A program made the position numbers and the translations under genes. A stretch of DNA of 8,636 nucleotides from Bacteroidota bacterium (lineage in GTDB: Bacteria > Bacteroidota > Ignavibacteria > T3Sed10-11). The notes beneath the pieces are model-generated. The model saw only the letters and a program-made list of their open reading frames with translations. It made no database searches and had not been told where the DNA came from. The stretch spans positions 1-8,636 of the forward strand of contig SKXH01000085.1 in the NCBI GenBank assembly GCA_007128495.1, given 5' to 3'. This document shows positions 1 through 5,113 of this stretch, in pieces; position 1 is the first letter of the stretch, and every line of letters begins with the position of its first letter.

Positions 1-270
1 ACCGATATACGCGAACTGTTATACCGGAACCTGCTCGATGATGATATCAGTGGAGCACTTTCCGATCTTCCTGAAAATTTCCGGACCACAATCGTTCTGT
101 GCGATATTAAAGGGTTGACATATGAAGAGCTTGCAGAGTTTTTTGATATACCAATCGGGACGGTACGGTCCCGGCTACATCGCGCACGAAAAGCACTCGG
201 CAAAAAGCTCGTTGAATATGCACGAGATCGCGGATATGATGTCGAGGAATTTTCAGAAACTCTTGACTAA
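1..270 (+). CDS. ECF sigma factor, C-terminal fragment (sigma-70 region 4)
   Basis: The gene is open from the first base of the window to a TAA at 268-270, so only the last 89 residues are visible and the start lies to the left. The fragment has the region 4 pattern of extracytoplasmic-function sigma factors. LPENFRTTIVL (residues 24-34 of the fragment) is followed by a DIKGLTYEELAEFFDIP helix-turn-helix and the recognition helix GTVRSRLHRARKAL, which contacts the promoter -35 element. Regions 2 and the linker are outside the window. The tail after the HTH is about 20 residues, with no extra domain. No anti-sigma gene follows on the same strand. The next gene is convergent, so a cognate anti-sigma factor, if there is one, must lie elsewhere. 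Family assignment is confident; regulon and partner are unknown. Confidence 0.93.
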   Translation, partial: TDIRELLYRNLLDDDISGALSDLPENFRTTIVLCDIKGLTYEELAEFFDIPIGTVRSRLHRARKALGKKLVEYARDRGYDVEEFSETLD

Positions 271-390
271 TTGGTGTTGAAGAAACCGCCAAAGGAATGC
301 AAGCAAAGAACGTTAAGAAAATATCGTTAAACAATGATCAAAATCGGTTTAGTCTCATTTTTTTTTGGTGAACGAATATTATTTGTCCGG

Positions 391-1470
391 CTAATCTGAT
401 CCCGGTATAGTAACTTCTTTACCCAGAACGTCCTGGACATAAAACATGCCTATAAATACCATGGCAATTACCGTTAGCGGGGTTGCTAAAATAATTCCGG
501 GAATTCCGAATATCAATCCGAGGGTAACAAGATTAAGCAATATAATAGCGGGTGGTAAGTGAACCATCCGTTTCTGAACAAGAGGCATAACAATATTACT
601 TTCAATTTGCTGGACTCCAATATACAGTAGCGTTGTATAAATTACCATGTTAGTATCGACTGAAAAAGCAAGTAACAGGGCCGGTATGTATGCGACAATA
701 GGACCAAGTATCGGAATAAAATTCGCTAAACCCGAGATCACACCGAGAGCGAATGGAAGCGGTACGCCAATGACTAAAAGTCCAATAGTGGTGGAAACGC
801 CGACAAATACCATTGCAATCATCTGTCCGGACAGCCATAGCCATAATGCTTTACCTGTTGTATCCAACACTTCAGACACTCTGTCTGCTCTGCTTTTCGA
901 AAAGAGCAGCGTGATGCCATTTTTATACGTATCCGGATCTATAGCGAAGTAAATGCCGGCAGCAAGTAATAGTCCAAGTGAAGTAAGAAAATCTATAAAA
1001 TTTATCCCAAATTGGTATAACAGATCGCCTGTCTCTTCAGGAAGTCCTTCTTCAGGTTCTTCTTCATTTTCATTGGTTCTGCCATTTTCTTCTTCGTTAT
1101 TTATAATATAACCTGCCATCGGCCAGTCGCCTATGGTTTCTTTTACATCTTCAATCCGTTCGGGTAATTTTTCAACAAGCTCATGAAACTGATCAACAAT
1201 CTGCGGACCGAACAGCATAGTAAATGAACCGATCATCAGAATTATAACGATACCGACCAGGATGAGCGACAAAACTCGCGATACAGGTATATAGTTCCGA
1301 ATGATTTGCGCGAACCCGGTGAGTATAACAGCGAATATCGCGCCAGCGAATGCAATTAATAGCGCGTTTCTTATCTGCCATAAAAATAAAGCAGCTATTA
1401 CTATACCCAGGACTGTAAACGTATTACGGACAATTTGAGTCGTTTCTTTTGTATTTTTTGATGTTGTCAT
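391..1470 (-). CDS. AI-2E family transporter (PerM/YdiK-like permease)
   Basis: This is a 359-residue polytopic inner-membrane protein of the AI-2E transporter family (COG0628, PerM-like). Members have been linked to autoinducer export, Na+/H+ exchange or small-molecule efflux, and the substrate here cannot be read from sequence. Hydrophobic segments lie near residues 15-32, 35-55, 63-88, 155-178, 208-235, 238-270, 273-290 and 305-345. The family signature is clear: LGVISGLANFIPILGP at about 242-257, then SNIVMPLVQKRMVHLPP at about 291-307, then the glycine/proline-rich IFGIPGIILATPL. The soluble loop between the third and fourth segments carries a very acidic, Asn/Glu-rich insert (about 124-148) that looks disordered. 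The ATG at 1468-1470 gives a normal N-terminus but has no strong Shine-Dalgarno upstream. The gene converges with the sigma factor fragment and is transcribed away from the small stress genes. Length is normal for the family. Confidence 0.93.
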   Translation of the reverse strand: MTTSKNTKETTQIVRNTFTVLGIVIAALFLWQIRNALLIAFAGAIFAVILTGFAQIIRNYIPVSRVLSLILVGIVIILMIGSFTMLFGPQIVDQFHELVEKLPERIEDVKETIGDWPMAGYIINNEEENGRTNENEEEPEEGLPEETGDLLYQFGINFIDFLTSLGLLLAAGIYFAIDPDTYKNGITLLFSKSRADRVSEVLDTTGKALWLWLSGQMIAMVFVGVSTTIGLLVIGVPLPFALGVISGLANFIPILGPIVAYIPALLLAFSVDTNMVIYTTLLYIGVQQIESNIVMPLVQKRMVHLPPAIILLNLVTLGLIFGIPGIILATPLTVIAMVFIGMFYVQDVLGKEVTIPGSD

Positions 1471-1988
1471 AATATATACTCAGATAGTGATCTTATACAT
1501 TTTGCTAATGTTGCAAGACTGAAATAATTCCATAGCGGGAAGAACAGTCCCGATCAGAAATTACAGGAAAGACTATATCGCTTCAACACTAAAATTTTGT
1601 TAATTGTTCTTGAATTGGCGGCGCCGGCAAAAAAAATATAAAAAATCAAGCTGGAACTATTCTCGGCGGGTTCAGCGAATTGCTGGGGCTAAAAAAGTGG
1701 GGTCAATGGATAATAATTGCACCAAAACTTGCAGTGGTCTTTATCAGTGTGTCGGATTAGCAGCTCTTGCCGGAATCGACTTCGTGAAGTTTCTCGACAG
1801 GTTGATCGCCTCGACTCAGCAGTCTTCTTGATGATTAAATTATAATTCCATGTCCTGACAATGGACTAATTCCTTTTTCAATCCTTTGGTCTATTGTAAA
1901 CAACCAATTAAATTTGTTTTATATAACCAAAAATAAAGTATAGTAACGGTAACTGTTCAATCATAAACAAGCATGAAGGGACTTTATC
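1471..1988. other. Gene-poor stretch upstream of the CsbD gene, with broken reading frames
   Basis: No intact gene can be supported in these 518 bases. Three overlapping plus-strand frames are open in succession: 1528-1641, 1614-1760 and 1604-1831. Each has protein-like composition over part of its length: LLIVLELAAPAKK in the first, ILGGFSELLGLKKWGQWIII in the second, LAALAGIDFVKFLDRL in the third. They would join through a shift at the A8 run (1629-1636) and a second shift near 1750, so this may be a decayed small gene. A short hairpin (CGGGA 1536-1540 / TCCCG 1548-1552) lies in the leader region of the minus-strand permease. The AT-rich part 1850-1970 probably holds the promoter of the CsbD gene, but no convincing -35/-10 pair stands out. 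Confidence 0.4.
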
Positions 1989-2180
1989 ATGGATAAGCTA
2001 AGGATTAAAGGCAATTGGAATCAAATAAAGGGGAGTCTCAAACAAAAATATGCCGAGTTGACCAATGACGATCTTGCTTATGTTGAAGGCGAAGAGGACA
2101 AACTCCTCGGTAAACTTCAGGAAAAAACCGGTAAAACCAAAGACGAACTCAGCAAAGAAATTAATGATATGAGTAAATAA
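1989..2180 (+). CDS. CsbD family stress-response protein
   Basis: This is a 63-residue, highly charged, soluble protein with the diagnostic CsbD-family pattern: KGNWNQIKGSLKQKYAELTNDD near the N-terminus, then a central EGEEDKLLGKLQEKTGKTKDE segment (about 34-54) predicted to be helical. CsbD is named after a sigma-B-controlled Bacillus gene, and relatives in many bacteria are induced by general stress; the molecular function is unknown. The start at ATG 1989 is fixed by an AAGGGA Shine-Dalgarno at 1976-1981, seven bases upstream. It is the first of three small plus-strand genes that end at the terminator at 2981-3030. The gaps of about 95 and 130 bases mean they may be one transcript or separately started. 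Length is typical of the family. Regulation by stress is inferred from the family, not seen here. Confidence 0.95.
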   Translation: MDKLRIKGNWNQIKGSLKQKYAELTNDDLAYVEGEEDKLLGKLQEKTGKTKDELSKEINDMSK

Positions 2181-2232
2181 CCTTCCCATATTTGATGAGA
2201 AAGTATCTGCGTAATTAAGAGTTGCTCGAGAA

Positions 2233-2238
2233 TATAAT
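2233..2238 (+). promoter_or_regulatory. Candidate -10 element (TATAAT) before the coiled-coil lipoprotein gene
   Basis: A perfect TATAAT hexamer lies in the gap between the CsbD gene and the lipoprotein gene, about 39 bases before the ATG at 2277. This is a plausible leader length. No good TTGACA-like -35 hexamer sits 16-18 bases upstream, and Bacteroidota housekeeping promoters often use a different consensus. The site is only a suggestion that the lipoprotein gene can be transcribed independently of the CsbD gene. Confidence 0.2.
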
Positions 2239-2276
2239 AAAAATACCAGTCAAACCTATATTAAGGAGACGGATTT

Positions 2277-2648
2277 ATGAATTCACAATGGATTATCATA
2301 TATGGGATAATTATCCTATTATTATTTCCGATGTATTCAGGATGCGAAAGAAATGATAATGAAGTGATGAGAGAAGAAGTGGAAGAATATCGCGATAGAG
2401 TTGATCAGGCTATTAATGATATCGATGATCGGATAGCTGATCTCCGTGAAGAAGCAGCCGAAGCAGAAGGCGAAGCGCGCGATGAGATATCGAAACAAAT
2501 AGAGGAGCTTGAAAACCGGAGGGACGAACTTACTGATAACCGCCGTGACATGCGAGATGCCACCAGGGAAGAATGGGAAAAACTCAAACAGGGAATCGAT
2601 AATACTCTCTCGGATATACAAGAAAGTTTTCGGAATATTACAAATTAA
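2277..2648 (+). CDS. Small coiled-coil lipoprotein
   Basis: This is a 123-residue protein with a lipoprotein signal peptide: a hydrophobic run at about 5-18, then YSGC with the lipidated cysteine at position 23. The mature part is almost entirely charged and helical from about residue 30 to 118. It is rich in Glu, Arg and Asp with heptad-like spacing (IADLREEAAEAEGE, QIEELENRRDELTDN) and has no other recognisable domain. It is therefore probably a periplasmic or outer-membrane-anchored coiled coil that oligomerises or acts as a spacer. Functional assignment is not possible. AAGGAG at 2263-2268 lies eight bases before the ATG and fixes the start. The gene sits between a CsbD-family gene and an lmo0937-like membrane peptide gene, which suggests a role in envelope stress. 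Similar short charged helical lipoproteins are often seen beside CsbD-type genes, but that link is inference. Confidence 0.88.
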   Translation: MNSQWIIIYGIIILLLFPMYSGCERNDNEVMREEVEEYRDRVDQAINDIDDRIADLREEAAEAEGEARDEISKQIEELENRRDELTDNRRDMRDATREEWEKLKQGIDNTLSDIQESFRNITN

Positions 2649-2778
2649 AAGAATGTATTTTACAGTGATATTCCTCTTGTAAATAGATGGAGCGTTATTA
2701 TAGAGTGTCCAAATTTTAAAAAAATATACTGCTTGCAATTAAATCGCTTCATGGTTTAACAATTAAAGGAGAATGACC

Positions 2779-2949
2779 ATGCTCTGGACAATCTTTATAA
2801 TTTTATTAATACTCTGGCTGCTGGGATTAATCGGTGGGGTTACTCTCGGTGGATTTATACATCTATTATTGGTAATTGCAGCGATTGTCGTTATAGTACG
2901 CCTTATTCAGGGTAGGTCGCCTGCAGGAGGTGGATCTCCTCCAGCATAG
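2779..2949 (+). CDS. lmo0937/DUF5670-like small membrane protein
   Basis: This is a 56-residue protein with two hydrophobic segments: about 2-19 (starting MLWTIFIILLILWLLGL) and about 27-41. They are joined by a glycine-rich turn, GGVTLGGFIHLL. A basic RLIQGR stretch follows, then a short Gly/Pro/Ser tail. The pattern MLWTI...LWLLGL...TLGGFIHLLLVIA...RLIQGR matches the lmo0937 family of membrane peptides (DUF5670), which is widespread in Bacteroidota and other bacteria. The namesake was reported among sigma-B-dependent Listeria genes; biochemical function is unknown. The ATG at 2779 has a strong AAAGGAGA Shine-Dalgarno at 2765-2772. The Gly/Pro tail beyond RLIQGR is slightly longer than the minimal family form. 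It is the last gene before the terminator at 2981-3030 and the third member of the small stress-type group. Confidence 0.92.
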   Translation: MLWTIFIILLILWLLGLIGGVTLGGFIHLLLVIAAIVVIVRLIQGRSPAGGGSPPA

Positions 2950-2980
2950 AATGTGACATATTACGTTGGACGCGGGGAAG

Positions 2981-3030
2981 AATAAACGACGCCTGGGTTA
3001 GATTAATTGATGACTTCCGGCGTCGTTTTT
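2981..3030 (+). terminator. Rho-independent terminator closing the small stress gene group
   Basis: A perfect 10-bp stem, AAACGACGCC (2984-2993) with GGCGTCGTTT (3019-3028), encloses a 25-base loop and runs into TTTTTATTTATT. The stem is GC-rich at its core and lies 32 bases after the lmo0937-like gene, the expected position for a plus-strand intrinsic terminator. The A-rich left flank (AATAAA) would also give a weak T-run on the minus strand, but no minus-strand gene nearby clearly needs it. Confidence 0.88.
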
Positions 3031-3105
3031 ATTTATTCCTGCAGTGCTCTGTTCTACTTTACTATTCTGGCTTTCCATAGAATATATACATCTTTGATTT
3101 GATAA

Positions 3106-3267
3106 CCATCACAATATCAGATCCTACCGGATGACGATGCAGCTAAAGACGATTTTTTACGAGTGGTTGATGAAAGCGGGGAGGATTATCTATTTCATGA
3201 GAGTATGTTCATGTTAGTTGAACTTCCATCGAAAGTCCGTCGCGCCTTAATGGAGATTTCACAGTAG
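3106..3267 (+). pseudogene. 5'-truncated remnant of a small conserved protein (VVDESGEDYLF type)
   Basis: This frame is open from just after a TAA at 3103-3105 to a TAG at 3265-3267 and encodes 53 residues without an upstream start. The sequence QYQILPDDDAAKDDFLRVVD followed by ESGEDYLFHESMF and VELPSKVRRALMEI reads like the C-terminal two thirds of a small (about 70 residues) uncharacterised protein found in Cyanobacteria, Bacteroidota and others. Its usual form has an N-terminal conserved strand, then VYxxLPDxxA, then xxDESGEDYLYP and an ELP...RAL end. That match is from memory of the family, not from a search. The N-terminal portion is missing: in none of the three frames upstream do I find its continuation. 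No Shine-Dalgarno precedes any in-frame start. A GTG at the first Val of VVDESG would leave only the tail. It is best read as a gene fragment. Confidence 0.6.
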
Positions 3268-3363
3268 TCATAATAATTGGTCTATCAACAGATCAGTTAG
3301 ATTATATTTTATCTAAATATGCATTTTTCCTGCAATCAGCCGTTCGATCATTTTCTTACTCTT

Positions 3364-3570
3364 TCACGATTTAATTTTCTTTTCCAGTTGTATGGCTTCT
3401 TCTTTGGACGAGCATTTGTGTACCCATACACGTGTCCAGGGTCTATATTGCGCAGTGAATTCTTTTTCTGAGGTGTTTTCGAAGAGTAGTCGTCTATCGG
3501 GATTAGTTGTTCTACCGGTGTAGTATTTATCGGCGATGAGGGATATCAGGATGTAGACGTAGCGGGCCAT
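3364..3570 (-). CDS. GIY-YIG family endonuclease, shortened by an in-frame TGA
   Basis: This is a 68-residue single-domain GIY-YIG nuclease of the small stand-alone (UPF0213/UvrC-N-like) type. Visible landmarks are YVYIL (4-8) and YYTGR (16-20) for the GIY...YIG strands with the catalytic Tyr/Arg pair, RRLLFEN (26-32), the AQYRPWTRVW strand (40-49) and EEAIQLEKKIKS (57-68), containing the helix with the metal-binding Glu. These proteins normally continue KSWKSRxxIExLI. Here the codon after KKIKS is TGA, and the frame resumes KSKKMIERLIAGKMHI to a TAG at 3313-3315, so the last helix is lost unless the stop is read through. An ATG at 3568-3570 is preferred because GGAG lies nine bases upstream; a longer in-frame ATG at 3609 falls inside a hairpin. 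The gene stands alone and converges with the remnant at 3106-3267. It may be non-functional or only partly active. Confidence 0.82.
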   Translation of the reverse strand: MARYVYILISLIADKYYTGRTTNPDRRLLFENTSEKEFTAQYRPWTRVWVHKCSSKEEAIQLEKKIKS

Positions 3571-3579
3571 TGTCCATAT

Positions 3580-3583
3580 CTCC
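3580..3583 (-). promoter_or_regulatory. Shine-Dalgarno (GGAG) deciding the GIY-YIG start
   Basis: GGAG on the minus strand lies nine bases before the ATG at 3570. It supports the MARYVYIL start over the upstream in-frame ATG at 3609, which sits within the hairpin at 3598-3613. Confidence 0.6.
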
Positions 3584-3587
3584 GGAA

Positions 3588-3620
3588 ATAAAAAAAGCCG
3601 GATTAACATCCGGTTTTTAT
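3588..3620. terminator. Hairpin with T-runs on both strands (bidirectional terminator candidate)
   Basis: CCGGAT (3598-3603) pairs with ATCCGG (3608-3613) around a TAAC loop. The stem is flanked by a run of seven A on the left (3590-3596) and TTTTTATT on the right. It therefore has terminator geometry for both directions. On the minus strand it lies just before the Shine-Dalgarno of the GIY-YIG gene, so it would block read-through into that gene from the right. On the plus strand there is no intact gene immediately upstream for it to terminate. The 9-base right arm and tail, ATCCGGTTT, recurs at 3635-3643. Confidence 0.6.
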
Positions 3621-3673
3621 TCGCTTCACAGGCGATCCGGTTTCTCGAACTTTTTTATCCTCAAAATCGCCAT

Positions 3674-3727
3674 AAATATCGAATATTTAGCTCATAGAGA
3701 GAAAATATTAACGGTTGATGGACCGTT
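3674..3727. repeat. Two short palindromes upstream of the HTH gene (operator candidates)
   Basis: AAATAT-CGA-ATATTT (3674-3688) and AACGGT-TGATGG-ACCGTT (3710-3727) are both perfect six-base inverted repeats. They end 59 and 20 bases before the proposed ATG at 3747. Such dyads placed between promoter and start are commonly operators for HTH regulators, so autoregulation is possible. A half-match of the second (AACGGT-A-ACTGTT, 1945-1957) lies upstream of the CsbD gene, with a different spacer. This assignment is inference from position and symmetry only. Confidence 0.35.
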
Positions 3728-3746
3728 CGTGTCGAATTATTTTATA

Positions 3747-3998
3747 ATGAGTGATGAGGTAATACAGAAGTTAACAAAATTCTTCAGCATTCCCAGAAAG
3801 CTCGAACCGGTTAGAATTGCAGCAAAAATGGATCGGCTTTCACTCGCCATTCGGTATCGTGAGTTAATCGATCAGGGATACGTTAAAAACCAGGCTGATC
3901 TTGCACGTCATCTCGGTGTAAGCAGGGCTTGGATTACCAAGGTGATGAATGAGTTGAAGCGGGGATATATGGGGACTGAATACATATTATCTGCTTGA
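3747..3998 (+). CDS. Small helix-turn-helix DNA-binding protein (ParB/KorB-like HTH)
   Basis: This is an 83-residue protein. Residues 34-44 (AIRYRELIDQG) form a helix leading into NQADLARHLGVSRAWITKVMNEL (48-70), a textbook helix-turn-helix with the ELAxxLGVSRxxVxxxL pattern. The same arrangement is seen in the HTH of ParB/KorB-type proteins and in short uncharacterised relatives found near recombinases. The N-terminal 30 residues (SIPRKLEPVRIAAKMDR) are basic and not assigned. The frame is open back to 3570, but the upstream part has poor composition. The ATG at 3747 gives the first credible protein sequence, although no Shine-Dalgarno is evident, so the start is uncertain. Two palindromes lie immediately upstream. 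The short C-terminus after the HTH (KRGYMGTEYILSA) leaves no room for an effector domain. It may be a complete mini-regulator or a fragment of a larger mobile-element protein. Confidence 0.7.
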   Translation: MSDEVIQKLTKFFSIPRKLEPVRIAAKMDRLSLAIRYRELIDQGYVKNQADLARHLGVSRAWITKVMNELKRGYMGTEYILSA

Positions 3999-4002
3999 AA
4001 TC

Positions 4003-4038
4003 ACCCCTGTTGAAAGAGGTAAAGATTAGGGGTACCCC
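4003..4038. repeat. Hairpin and 10-bp palindrome between the HTH gene and the lipoprotein gene
   Basis: ACCCCT (4003-4008) can pair with AGGGGT (4028-4033) across a 19-base loop. The right arm is part of the perfect palindrome GGGGTACCCC (4029-4038). It lies just after the TGA of the HTH gene. With no T-run following, it is a weak terminator candidate at best. Confidence 0.3.
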
Positions 4039-4103
4039 GCCAGTCATCTGTATAACATACACAAAATAAACAAAATTTATCACATTTATAAGGGGGTTAA
4101 ATA

Positions 4104-4793
4104 ATGAAACATTTAAAGGTAGTGTCTCTTGCACTCATTGCTGCAATCGTTCTGACCAGTTGTGATCTGATCAATACCTACCAGGATGATGCATCCCGGG
4201 TGCAGCTTCAGATGAAGATGAAAACAAATGATCTGACAGCCAAAGCAACGCAAAACTTAATCACGATAGAAGAAGTGAAATTCTTCGTTGAGGAATTAGA
4301 GCTTGACGGTACGCTGGGTACGGGGGATTTTGAAGTGGAAGATTTTATTGTCAATCTGCCTCTCGACGGCACTCCTCTTGTGCTAACCGAAAAGAACATT
4401 CCGGCCGGTTACTATGATGAGTTTGAGATGGAAATTGAAAAGCCCGACGATGACGTATATATCGAAGACCGGGATTTCAGGGATGAGACCGGCAAATATT
4501 CCGTTGTTGTAAAAGGTACCTTTAACAATGAAGATTTTACGTTCAGGTCAAGGGAGGATTTTGAGATTGAAGTTGATCTGGAGCCGCCGCTAAAAATAGA
4601 AGAAGGAGAAACCTCAATCCTTGTGATTTCGATTGATGTCTCAAGCTGGTTTAAAGGAAAGGACGGGGAGTATCTCGACCCGAAAGATTATGGAAATACA
4701 GAACGTATTAACGATAATATCGAAATATCTTTCGAAGCGTTCGAAGATAAATACGATGATGACGACGACGACGATGACGATAATGATGATTAA
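4104..4793 (+). CDS. Lipoprotein with poly-aspartate C-terminus (DUF4382-like fold possible)
   Basis: This is a 229-residue protein with a classical lipoprotein signal: MKHLK, a hydrophobic core to about residue 17, then LTSC with the lipidated cysteine at position 20. The mature part is acidic and mostly beta-like. ITIEEVKFFVEELELDG (53-69), then FIVNLPLDGTPLVLTEKNIP (81-100) followed by AGYYDEFEMEIEKP (101-114), then further strands (YSVVVKGTFN, FEIEVDLEPP, SILVISIDVSSWF). The order strand, 'L..L', 'IPAGYY...' and an alternating strand recalls DUF4382-type surface beta-sandwich lipoproteins, but the match is tentative. The C-terminus holds nine consecutive Asp (218-226) plus NDD, encoded by a GAT/GAC run at 4755-4790, and could bind divalent cations. 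AGGGGG at 4091-4096, seven bases before the ATG, fixes the start. The gene stands alone and converges with the receptor gene. Function is unknown. Confidence 0.85.
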   Translation: MKHLKVVSLALIAAIVLTSCDLINTYQDDASRVQLQMKMKTNDLTAKATQNLITIEEVKFFVEELELDGTLGTGDFEVEDFIVNLPLDGTPLVLTEKNIPAGYYDEFEMEIEKPDDDVYIEDRDFRDETGKYSVVVKGTFNNEDFTFRSREDFEIEVDLEPPLKIEEGETSILVISIDVSSWFKGKDGEYLDPKDYGNTERINDNIEISFEAFEDKYDDDDDDDDDNDD

Positions 4794-4829
4794 TCCCTAA
4801 CGCGGTGTGGTGTATCCGCAAAGGACAAA

Positions 4830-4880
4830 ATCCGTGTTTATCCGCGGCTAAAAAAATAATTACCGTGGATGAACACGGAT
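4830..4880. repeat. Long inverted repeat (ATCCGTGTTTATCCGCGG type)
   Basis: The left arm ATCCGTGTTTATCCGCGG (4830-4847) and right arm CCGTGGATGAACACGGAT (4863-4880) are complementary at 16 of 18 positions around an A/T-rich 15-base spacer. Each arm itself contains the repeated unit ATCCG(T/C)G. This motif, 'atccgtgt(t)tatccg(t/c)gg', is one I recall as a dispersed intergenic sequence in many environmental bacterial genomes; that is memory, not a search. It could fold into a strong hairpin in RNA downstream of the 4104-4793 gene and protect or terminate its transcript, but no T-run follows. Confidence 0.75.
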
Positions 4881-4935
4881 AAACGCTGAAAGTAAAAAAG
4901 TAATTAATCAATAGAGGAATATTCTCAAAATAATA

Positions 4936-5030
4936 ACCTTATTCGTGTCAATAAACCTTAGTAACAAATTACCTGATTCAACTGAAATCCAAGTAAAAGA
5001 TTTTGATGAAAGGAATAAGGTAATAAGGTT
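4936..5030. repeat. Inverted and tandem AATAAGGT repeats
   Basis: ACCTTATTC (4936-4944) is the exact inverse complement of GAATAAGGT (5013-5021). The latter is followed at once by a second AATAAGGT, giving a tandem pair at 5014-5029. A further related sequence, AAACCTTA, lies at 4953-4960. The spacing of about 70 bases makes a terminator unlikely. Confidence 0.45.
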
Positions 5031-5113
5031 TGTATCCTACACAGGTAGTGGCAAGATTTAAAAAACAAAATATTTAACGCGACGTAACCGCAAACATAAT
5101 AATTTGTGGAATC

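Noticed and set aside
107..334. 75-residue minus-strand frame over the sigma factor end
   Set aside because: It is antisense to clear sigma region 4 coding sequence and has no recognisable domain or ribosome site.
341..370. Terminator with the T9 run between the sigma factor fragment and the permease
   Set aside because: The only stem before the T-run is a five-base AATGA/TCATT pair, too weak to call with confidence.
1604..1831. 75-residue plus-strand frame starting at a TTG
   Set aside because: It has a TTG start, no Shine-Dalgarno and a very basic, unconvincing first half. Only the last part looks protein-like, so it is treated as part of a possible decayed gene, not a CDS.
2337..2738. 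133-residue minus-strand frame opposite the coiled-coil lipoprotein
   Set aside because: It is antisense to a gene with a strong ribosome site and lipobox. The Phe/Ile-rich translation is the expected shadow of a Glu/Arg-rich coding strand.
3570..3746. N-terminal extension of the HTH gene back to 3570
   Set aside because: It would overlap the GIY-YIG start and the hairpin, and would run through both palindromes. The composition is poor, so ATG 3747 is preferred.
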